A stretch of 64,000 nucleotides of DNA from Cyclina sinensis. Lineage: Eukaryota > Mollusca > Bivalvia > Venerida > Veneridae. The notes under the pieces are model-generated. The model saw nothing but the letters and a program-made list of their open reading frames with translations, searched no databases and was not told where the DNA came from. Of this stretch, positions 23,261 to 32,303 are shown piece by piece (position 1 is the stretch's first letter; every line of letters begins with the position of its first letter). Location: NCBI GenBank assembly GCA_012932295.1, contig JAAONU010000022.1, forward strand, positions 1,339,094-1,403,093, given 5' to 3'. The position numbers and the translations under genes are program-made.

Positions 23261-24540
23261 AACAAGAGGGCAAAGATGGCCCTATATCGCTCACCTGAGA
23301 ATCATTGCACTGAAACATCAAAAAATCAGGATGTAAGTAAGTACAAGGCCAAGATCATCCACTGTCAAAGATTTAATCTGCATGCAAAATTATCTAATGT
23401 TTCATTGTTGTAGCCAAACAGAAGGTCTTCTAAGAATAGGCCCTGTGACCTATTTGTTGACCTCTGGATGACCCATATACAATCCTGTCCTAGATTTTAT
23501 CAAAACAAACATTCTGACCAAATATTAGGAAAATCAGATGTAAAATACAGCTTCCATTGGCATACACAAGTTTTTTTCTAAGACTTGACCCCTTGACCTA
23601 GTTTTTGATCCCAGATGACCCATTTACAATCCCAGCCTAGATTTCATCAAGGCAAACGTTCTGACCAAATAATAGGAAAATCCAATGGAAAATACAGCCT
23701 CTATCGCATAAACAAGGTTTTTCTAAGATTTGACCCTGTGACCTAGTTTTTGACCTATGACGATCCATATACAATCCCAACCTAGATATTATAAAGACAA
23801 ATATTCTGACCAAATATTAGAAAAATCGGATGAAAAATACAGCTTCTATCGCATACACAAGGTTTTTCTAAGATTTGACCCCTTGACCTAGTTTCTGACC
23901 CCAGATGACCCATAAACAATCCCAACTTAGATCACATCAAAACAAACATTCTGACAAAATATTAGGAAAATCCAATGGAAAATACAGCCTCTATCGCATA
24001 CACAAGGTTTTTCTAAGATTTGACCCTGTGACCTAGTTTTTGACCCCATTTAACCCGTATACAATCCTAACCTAGATCTCATCAAGACAAACATTCTGAC
24101 CAAATATTAAGAAAATCGAATGAAAAATACAGCTTCTATTGCATACACAAGGTTTTTCTTAGATTGGACCCCGTGACCTAGTTTTTGACCCCAGATGGCC
24201 CATAAACAATCCCAACCTAGATTTCATCAAGACAAACATTCTGCCAAAATATTAGGAAAATCCAATGGAAAATACAGCCTCTATCCCATACACAAGGTTT
24301 TCCTTAGATTGGACCCCGTGACCTAGTTTTTGAACCCAGATGACCCATATACAATCCCAATCTAGATTTCATCAAGACAAACATTTTGACCAAGTTTCAT
24401 AAAGACCCAATCAAAAATACAGCCTCTATTGCATACACAAGGCAAATGTGAACAGATAGACGACAGACGCCAGACGACGGACAGACGCCGGACATCCAGC
24501 GATCACAATAGCTCATCCTGAGCATTCGCTCAGGTGAGCT
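23261..24540 (+). mobile_element. Complete family-A element with exact 145-bp tandem units
   Basis: It opens AACAAGAGGGCAAAGATGG, CCCTATATCGCTCACCTGAG and closes GATCACAATAGCTCATCCTG, AGCATTCGCTCAGGTGAGCT. CTCACCTGAG and CTCAGGTGAG form inverted tips, and CTGAGCATTCGCTCAG is a hairpin just before the 3' end. The marker GACCTA recurs at 23,595, 23,740, 23,885, 24,030, 24,175 and 24,320, exactly 145 bp apart. Short inverted tips plus a 3' hairpin fit a Helentron-like non-autonomous element; that naming is inference. Confidence 0.8.
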
Positions 24541-24639
24541 AAAAAAAAACGCATGTCACCCCCTCCACATCATTGAACAAGGGTAAAGACCAAAAAAACA
24601 ATAGGAGACTGAATAATGAAGTACCATATGAAAGTTAAA

Positions 24640-25660
24640 GTATCTTAGTGGAATGGTGTGCCATTTAGTTAAAAAATCTTTTTTCACATTCAAAGGTCAT
24701 TGTGACTTTGACCTTTGGCCAACTGTCCCAAAAGCAATAAGGTTCTACTACTCATTAAAGGTAATCATTATAAAAAGTTTGAAGACTCTGGGACAAATAA
24801 CACTCAAACTATTGAACAGAAAATTTATTTTCACAATAACAGTAACTGTGACCTTGACCTTTCACAAAATAAAGTAAACAACAATTAGACTTCTTCTACT
24901 CAATAAGCAAAAACATTCTATGAAGTTTTTACTGAGCAGAAACCATTTTAACCTTAAAGATCACAGTCACCTTAGCCTTTGACCCACTAACCCCAATTGA
25001 TAGAGATCTACTTATCAATAGGGAAAGTCATTATTTAAAGTTAAAAGAGCTTTGCCAAATGGCACTCCAGTAATGGAGCAGAAACCAATTTTTTAGTAAA
25101 GGTCACTGTTAACTTGACCTTAAACCAGCTGACCCCAAAAAATACAAGCCTCTTCTACTTAGTAAGGACAATCATCCCATGAAATTTGAAGACTCTGGGT
25201 CAAATGATTCTTTAGTTATTGAGCATAATTCATTTTCAACTTAATGATCATGACAACCTTGACCTTTGACCAACTGACCAAAAAACTAATGGGGTTGTGC
25301 TACTCAATAATTACAATAATTATATGATGTTAAAATATTCTGTCCTAAATGGCACTTCAGTAATTTGGCAGAAACAATTTTTTTTATATTTACGGTCCCT
25401 GTGACCTTAACCTTTGACTGGCTGACCCAAAATCAATAAGCTTTTTTTACTTAATAAGGACAATTTCCCTATTAACTTTGAAGACTATAGGTTAAAAGAA
25501 CTCTAGTTATTGAGCTGAAACAATTTTCACATTTAAGGTCCCTGTGATCTTGACCTTTAAGCTACTGACCTCTAAAAACAATAGGCTTATACTTCTCAAT
25601 AAGAGCAATTACCCTATGAAGTTTAAATGCTCTAAGTCCTCCAGAGGGGGGAGACAAAAT
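24640..25660 (+). repeat. Family-C array
   Basis: Unit markers (CACTGTGACCTTGACCTTT variants) occur at about 24,697, 24,843, 25,103, 25,248, 25,396 and 25,539, mostly 142-148 bp apart with one irregular step. Other unit parts are 'gaagactctgggtcaaat' and 'cagttattgagca'. Confidence 0.8.
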
Positions 25661-25912
25661 TAGCAGCTGTTACTTTGTCATATGATTCATACATGATTTA
25701 GGATAATTGTTATCAAGTTTTGTGCGCTGCTTTGTGAGTTGTGTTGGCAAATTGTGCCGAGCATTGCAAATGAAAAAAATAAATCAAATTCTGCTACATG
25801 GCATTTTTTTGAATAAATATTTGTGTTAATGACACTCCTTTGAGCTGCATGTAAAACAAATTTCTTCCCTTGGTTGCAATTGCTCTATGTCATACCTTTA
25901 GTGCAAACTTAC

Positions 25913-26033
25913 CGACTTCTAATTCTGTGCCATCCTCTTTAAACTTTAAGCTTTGATTGTCATAACACTCTTTCTCCACCAGTGTTCGAATGTGTTGGTA
26001 AACTGGTTTTACACATTTTTGGCAATACCTGAT
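25913..26033 (-). CDS. SET gene exon after the SET core (121 nt, phase 0 to 1)
   Basis: It has the acceptor ATTTTGTAG and the strong donor GTAAGTTT. It encodes IRYCQKCVKPVYQHIRTLVE and then KECYDNQSLKFKEDGTELEV. The CxxC (residues 191-194), with further Cys at 186 and 210, could bind zinc as post-SET regions do, but the spacing does not match the classic post-SET CxCx4C. Confidence 0.9.
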
Positions 26034-26136
26034 CTACAAAATGACAAAAGTAGTTCTCTCAGGCAATTGAATTACATATTTTTTTAGATATCGGATTTAA
26101 CGTATAATTTTTAATTATTTATTTTCAGGATATAGC

Positions 26137-26405
26137 TGCCCGCTTAGCTCAGCAGGTAGAGCGCAAGATCTACGGATCGGGGGTTCATGGGTTCGAGCCC
26201 TGAATGAAGCTTATGTTCTCCGTGACAATCTGATTGAGTACATTGTTTTGAAAACATTCGTCCACCACCTCTTATTCATTTGAGGAAGTTTACAGTTACT
26301 TGCGGAGAACAGGAAATTACTGGTACAGAATCTAGGAACAATGGTTAGGTTATCTGTCTGCCATTATATGACCGAAATACTGTTGAAATAGCGTTAAACC
26401 CAACA
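26137..26405 (+). mobile_element. tRNA-derived SINE, complete copy
   Basis: The head is GCCCGCTTAGCTCAGCAGGT with A box, then GGGTTCGAGCCCTGA as B box, so an internal RNA polymerase III promoter is present. The body runs through GTTCTCCGTGACAATCTGAT, GTTTACAGTTACTTGCGGAG and GTACAGAATCTAGGAACAAT to GTTGAAATAGCGTTAAACCC and an A-rich tail. I read it as a SINE and not a tRNA gene because the head is continuous with the body shared by three other copies. Confidence 0.9.
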
Positions 26406-26633
26406 ATGCAAACAAACTTATTCCAGATATAGTTTGATTATAAAACAGAAAAAGGATTTGTAATTTCTTATTTCATTTCTCCTAAAGGATTTTTCTTTCA
26501 GACCAAATGTAATATTCAGCATAACAGACAATAATATCAATGGAAACCATAAGAAATAGTCCGGAATAAAATAACAGCTTGAAAAATGTACAAAAAAGCA
26601 TAATATGTAAAAAAAAATAATCAGAACTTGGCG

Positions 26634-26697
26634 GAAATATGCACAATGCCTCTTGGAAATAGGAAGCTCTATTTTCTAGAGGCGTTGTGCATATTTC
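26634..26697 (+). other. Near-perfect 64-nt hairpin
   Basis: The left arm GAAATATGCACAATGCCTCT pairs with the right arm AGAGGCGTTGTGCATATTTC with one G-U. The stem continues inward through GGAAATAG against CTATTTTC to a small loop GAAGCT. It lies in an intron of the SET gene. It could be a tiny MITE remnant or a pre-miRNA-like hairpin; either strand could be transcribed. Confidence 0.6.
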
Positions 26698-27580
26698 TGG
26701 ATAAAAGTTACAGCAGAAAAATTATTAAGGGGGAAGAATAACTTTGTCAAAACATGGAACATAAGCTCCTTTTAAGCTGCAGCATGTTATGAATTCAGTG
26801 AGTGGTTGAAGCAGAAAGTGATGTGTGATGTAAACTGTGCAATGCGGAAATATTGCTTGTTTATTATTCAGATGGGCTGTGCAGCAGTATGAAAGTTACT
26901 TCTAGCCAATAAATCCTGAAGCCTGTACAATCATGTGACAACTTTTTCATTTTGACGATTACATTATTCGTGAATGGGTTTATATTTATCCATTGTAGAC
27001 CCTAATTTTTAAAAAGATTTAAGGAAGTTGTGAAATTTATTATTGATTACCTCCCTCCTCCCCCGCTCGTTAAAGTGAGTGTCGGAAAAGACATTTTCCA
27101 CCTATTTTTGACATGGACTTTTAAGGTCGGTTCGATTATTGTAGGGTTGTTATTAAAACAAGTTAAGGGAAAAGCTTTGCAAGATTTTTTTCAACCATTT
27201 TTTAAAAGAATAATACCGTCTTTTGTAAATCAGTGTTTTATTTCTGTGTTATGTAATTACCGCAACTCCCACTTGTCTACTTTTGTACACTATGCCAAAA
27301 CAAACAAAATAATTTCCTTTTAAAAAGAAACTTTATTATGAAATTTGGACAAACTCCAGACAGTAGTTGCTGATATACAGTTGGCCGAAAGAAAAGACAT
27401 TAAAGGGACATAAATTTATTGAACATCATTAGACCGAAACATACAGTTTACGTGGCCAACTCCTCTCGATGAATTCCATGATTACTGAGAAATACTCCTG
27501 ACAAAATTACTAGTACATGTTTGTGAACATAACCATGTACAGCATAATAACTTTAATATTAGAGGAAATAAGACACTTAC

Positions 27581-27643
27581 ATCACATAAAACCACAGACG
27601 GACTTCCAATGGACAGGTGTATGCTTTGTCTGTGTTTGATAAC
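27581..27643 (-). CDS. SET gene exon (63 nt, phase 0 to 0)
   Basis: It has the acceptor CATGTTTCAG and the strong donor GTAAGTGT. It encodes VIKHRQSIHLSIGSPSVVLC and a final D. It directly follows the SET core and bridges to the CxxC exon. Confidence 0.9.
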
Positions 27644-27760
27644 CTGAAACATGTATGAATTACATAGTCAAGTAAATTTGCATAGCTACAAACATAGCTT
27701 ACTAAATTCCAATTGTTAATATTCTTAACTTTAATGATATTTAATCGTTCTTTGTTTATA

Positions 27761-29025
27761 CGAACATTGTTCGAAAAGTAATGTGTAATGTTTAGTGAAC
27801 GCTAGAAAAAATATGGAAGTATGGAATTTTCATTTCATACCCACAAAATATTCCGCATGGTGAGAAATGCACAGTTTTAGTCTATCAATCCACTTCTTGA
27901 AAGTGTCACGGTGAACTGCAGAACCAAGAGCTTCTCACAATAGATATCTATGACCAGAATGGAATTTCTTTAATTTTGGGAAAGGAAGAAGCCTTATGGC
28001 GCTAGATCTGAGGAATAAGGAGGTTAAGGAAGCACAGAAACCCTCTCTGACTCCAAAAAAGTGTGTAACAATACAATGAGCTGGAGCATTGCTGTGCAAA
28101 AGCGGAACATGCTTAAAGCCAGTAGCTGGGTGACACTACTTTTTTTTTAATACAACGTCACAATAATACGTACCAGTTACACTTCTTACAGAAATTTGTA
28201 CAGCAATACCTTTGCTGGGGAAAAATATTGCATACAAAACTTTCTAAGTGCTCATAGTGCATTTTGCAATTATTGGCCATCGGACATATTTAGTGGCCCA
28301 TATTTTGTTACCAATCTTTCTGACAGGCTCAAAATAGTGCACCCAGGTTTCATCTGTAACAACATTATGGAAAACCTTTTTGTCATATTATGGAAACATT
28401 TTTAGAAGTTCTTTTTGCAGTTTTACACGAAGCCTTTTCTTGCCATCAGTTAAAAGAGGAAACCTGGCAGAAATCTTTCTTGCTTTCAAGAATTTTTTAG
28501 ATTAAAATAATCACTTGCTAGTGAAATACCAACAATGCGTGCCATATCACGAACCATATACCAAGCATCACTTTGTAACAATTCAGTGATTTTCAAGACA
28601 TTTTAACTGGATGCCATAACTGGTCGACCTGATTCAGGGGCATTTTTAATAGACTCTTTGCCGAAATCTAAATTTATTTTTTTTCCTCTTTTGCACTGTC
28701 TCATAAAGACACATTACCAGACCCATAAACGTGTCTTATTTCAGCAAAAAGCTCTTTCAACGAACAACAATGTTTACTGCGAACTTTTACAAATGACCAA
28801 GTTTCTTCGACATTTGTTATTCGTTTTCAAACCATTTTTGCTACAGTGGTCAATGACTGTACAAATTGAAATGGCTATAACTTTTGTGAAACAGTTATCG
28901 ATTTTGTACATGTAAATACCATTGATATTGAATAGAGCTGTATAGAGGTGTATACATACCGAGAAGAAATTTCTCTTGAAAAATGCATGTTAGCACAATC
29001 CACAATACTTTTCGAACAATCCTCG
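27761..29025 (-). mobile_element. mariner-family DNA transposon, inactive
   Basis: The tips are CGAACATTGTTCGAAAAGTA at the left and the reverse complement CGAGGATTGTTCGAAAAGTA at the right, each bordered by TA, the usual mariner target duplication. The length of 1.27 kb is standard. The minus strand carries a broken transposase: TDETWVHYF, TGFKHVPLLHSNAPAH, SSDLAP, FPKLKKF and KKWIDRLKLCISHHAEYF. The second catalytic Asp of HDNAPAH is Ser, the third Asp region reads stop-Gly, and many other stops exist. It sits in the same orientation as the SET gene, in the intron between the exons at 29,079 and 27,643. Confidence 0.92.
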
Positions 29026-29078
29026 TATTTGTAAACGAAAATCAATCAGGATACATTACAATAATAAAAGTAAAATAC

Positions 29079-29280
29079 CTTTTTCCTCCTGTTTCTCCAG
29101 GGAAGGTCATCAACACCATAATCAAAACGAATCTCTTCACCAGGCAAAATGTTTCTTGTAGCAAATAATCCCAGTCTTGGAACATTTGCAGCATAAATAA
29201 TCTTAACCATCGCATTTTTTCCATCACAGATTCCGTCATTAGCAAACCTTCCTATCTGTTTGGAAAACGTTGCATCAATG
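29079..29280 (-). CDS. SET gene exon: C-terminal half of the SET domain (202 nt)
   Basis: It has the acceptor TGTCTCCCTAG and the donor GTATTTTA. It encodes residues 99-166: CIDAT, then GRFANDGICDGKNA at 109-122, VPRLGLFATRNI at 132-143 and PGEEIRFDYG at 145-154, closing PWRNRRKK. RFxNHS is the usual cofactor and catalytic motif; here it is RFANDG, with Asn113 kept and His replaced by Asp114. The ExxFDY motif with Tyr153 is intact. The donor is only 53 bp from the end of the mariner copy. Confidence 0.95.
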
Positions 29281-29647
29281 CTAGGGAGACAAAAAAAAGG
29301 TCCTTGTAACATTAAGATGCCTAGATGTTTTGGCTTTTGCAATATTAATTAATGCAACTGAAATTTGATTAGGTTACTTCGACATTTTTATAATAATTAT
29401 TGTATCTCAAATTTAAACTGTTTGTTTTGTGCACATATTTGTTCACTCGCTTTGCTTGATGAAAATGGAAAATGTAAAAGTTAAGATTACTGATGCCCGT
29501 GAACAGTCTTTTGTCAATTTTGGAGAATATGTCTGCTATATTCTATTACAAACACAATGAAGAGAAAACAGGTGATTCCTAGAAACTTTTCAGTTTAGTT
29601 CAGAATGAACTATGAAAAGACTTGTATAAAATATGTTTTCGTTTTAC

Positions 29648-29810
29648 CACAATCTGTTTCTGCCAGCTTTAAAGTAGTACAAAAAGGATCCAAGATGTAA
29701 TGGGTAACGTTTCTCTCGGTCCAGTCCTTCTTTCTCCGATATCAGTTCTCCGGCGTATTCAAACAAAAATGATCCCGCCCTTTTCTTCTCCACTGCAAAA
29801 ACCCCTTTCC
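29648..29810 (-). CDS. SET gene exon: N-terminal half of the SET domain (163 nt)
   Basis: It has the acceptor ATTCAAAACAG and the donor GTAAAACG. It encodes residues 45-98 beginning GKGVFAVEKKRAGSFLFEYA, which carries the SET GxG cofactor loop and the Y-x-G strand, then GELISEKEG. It ends within codon 99, completed by the next exon as Cys of CIDAT, the order seen in KMT5A. Confidence 0.95.
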
Positions 29811-29829
29811 CTGTTTTGAATGAAAAAAA

Positions 29830-31387
29830 AAAACTTTATCAGAAAGAAAATTATAGTTTGTATTATTTGTTCTACAAAGGAATTTCATTGCCTTATAATC
29901 CCTTATTGCAAATATCTGCCGAGTTATTACATTTATCATAAAGCTAGTACGACACGCAAGAAATGGCATATTTGTGAATTACATTTCAAGAAAAATAGGT
30001 TTTGTACAGCATGTATCCATCTTGTCCAAATTTTAAACTGAATTTTTCCGAACTGAAACGTCTGACCAATACTCTACTGTTTGTTCGACTTTTTTCGGGT
30101 TAAGAATACCAACGAAGAAGAAAAATGCTAAAGGCAATTAAACTGTACCTATTTAATAACTTACTGTGGAATTTGGTAAACTATGAATCCGCCATAGTAG
30201 ATTTCCTGATCAGGCAAAGGCTGTCGGAAAGTTGCCATAGAAGTTGCATGATGAATAGACATTTACATGTACAAACGAGGTTAAAGTTTTACTATCAACT
30301 GACATTAAACAAAGTTGAAAGCTAAGGAGTCATAATTTTCACTTTCGAATGAAAAAGATAATCATCACTTTCCCACATTTTCTTCAGATGAACATTACTA
30401 AAAGCAGTAAGCAGAATCGTTATTAACAATTTCAAGACGCATATATAAAAATACTAGTTAACATCAAGTGTATTTATAACTACTATATTCATATTCAGTT
30501 GCATTGTCGGTGACCCACGGTACATATTCCGCATAACTACATTATGTACCGTAGATAAATAGAGTGAAACGGAATGGATCGAACGCGGGTTTCTGACGAT
30601 GATTCAGTTGTCCCTAGACAAAAAAAGTCAGCATATATTTTAAATACTCCATTTATAAGTTTTGCTTTTTTACATGCATGTTTTTGCAAGGTATAAGCAA
30701 GGAAATAACTTCAAACTGATCATGTTATTTGTTGACCTAATCTTAAACAGACTGCTGTTAGCCATCTTTTGCATTCATGTTATGTAGAACATAAAATTAT
30801 TTTGTATATTTTTTAGGCAACCATTTTCTTAAGATTTTGGGCAATCAGCAAAAGTGTTTCCTACTAAATCAACACATACAACAACAAAACAGATCTGACT
30901 ATTATAAATAATAGGATCATATCCTGAATCCTTGTTAGATAATTTTGGAAATGGGATCAATGCTTTAAAGGTATACTATGCTCAGAATTCAGATACAAAT
31001 AACTACTACACCAACTACACCTTCTCTGTGTAAATATAAAATAAACATGTTTGAGAACGCACCTAGAGTAGATATGTTACGTTTAAAACTTTACACAATA
31101 TAGGTAAACACCGTATAGATACATTGTGTCATTTCATTTTTCGCTTTCATTTTGAAACTGGGGACAAACCAAGGTAAAACAGCAGCAGCTTTGATATACA
31201 TTCTTTTTCCTTTTATGGCTGTACAATTTACCTTACATTTGCCGGCTGTCTGGCAAGCACTAAGAGTAAATAATTATGTCAGATTATACATTTTTGAGTA
31301 CACCACTGAATTCTATTGAACGAGTACACAATTGTTAAATCCCTATTTTTTCCTTTATCTTTACTGAATATTTATATATAAAAGTAC
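29830..31387. other. Intron of the SET gene, no repeat recognised
   Basis: The sequence is AT-rich. Open frames at 29,820-30,041 and 30,125-30,325 look like chance. The stretch is unusually free of family A, B and C units compared with the rest of the gene. Confidence 0.45.
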
Positions 31388-31481
31388 CTATGTATCCATC
31401 GATGTATCGTACTTCAAACCCCGGAGGATCCTCGTGTTTCTCTAGGAAGTCTTCAAAAGATGACTCACCAGACACTGCTCT
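31388..31481 (-). CDS. SET gene exon 2 (94 nt, phase 0 to 1)
   Basis: It has the acceptor ATTACTGTTAG and the donor GTACTTTT. It encodes RAVSGESSFEDFLEKHEDPP and GFEVRYIDGYI, which leads directly into the GKG loop of the next exon. 'GFEVRYI' is the first strand of the SET fold. Confidence 0.9.
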
Positions 31482-32300
31482 CTAACAGTAATTAAATTAC
31501 AAGAATAAGTTTATTAATTACCTAATTAATTAATTAAGTAATTAATTAATTAAACAAATAAATAACACTGTTTCCGGGTTCAGATATTTGTATTTGTTCG
31601 TTAGGATAATAGTTCCTTCACAGTTTCTTTTCGTATGACAGTACCGTAGGAAGCATTTTCAGACTTGGGGGTGGGGTGGTAGGGGCTAACCTTTTAAAAT
31701 TTGCTTGGTGGGTTAGTAAAATATGTAATGTAATATAATACTAGTTTAATAACTGATACTTCCAAGATAATGGAAATGTTCCCTCCCCCTTCCCTGTTCT
31801 TAGAGCCTGCATAAATATAGTTGCTAAAACATAGATATTGTGTGACCGGAAAACAAAGACCTTAGTTGATTTTGTATAAAAAGGTTGATCTGGTATTTGG
31901 ATAAATCTCCTAAGGAAATTCGATAGACAAATACAAGTATTTGCTAACCGTACAAGTCCTTTTCCTACAGGAAACCTGTTATACAGTTTTCGGTGGACAT
32001 TTTGCTTTAAACAATATGAAAATAAAGATCTTTCACTGAGTTATAGACTAATTACTTAAAACAAAACCTTTCTGTTCAATAGGCACATAGGCCTCCAGCA
32101 GCACACTTGACATTGAATCTTAATGTGTAAAGATAATGTTAAGTTTCAAGAATGCATACTTGCCCAATATATATTTATAAGCCAACATCAGGTAAAAATG
32201 AAGGTCAACAGAGATTGATGACAAAGGTAGATTGAATATGGTACAAAAACACAAACAAACAAATAAACAAACAAACAAACAAACAAAAACAACTGTTTTA
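31482..32300. other. Intron with microsatellites
   Basis: A (TTAA)n tract lies at about 31,508-31,556 and an (AAAC)n tract at 32,248-32,287. Nothing else is recognised. Confidence 0.6.
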
Positions 32301-32303
32301 AAC

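Noticed and set aside
23261..24540. CRISPR array
   Set aside because: The regular 145-bp period has no short repeat plus unique spacer structure and the genome is eukaryotic.
26137..26212. Functional tRNA gene
   Set aside because: It has good A and B boxes but is continuous with a SINE body repeated at three other places.
27030..27323. 97-codon plus-strand protein
   Set aside because: It is antisense to an intron of the SET gene, has no motif and does not recur.
29742..29969. 75-codon minus-strand frame as the coding frame of the SET exon
   Set aside because: It runs through the intron and uses another frame; the true exon 29,648-29,810 reads GKGVFAVEKK in a different frame.
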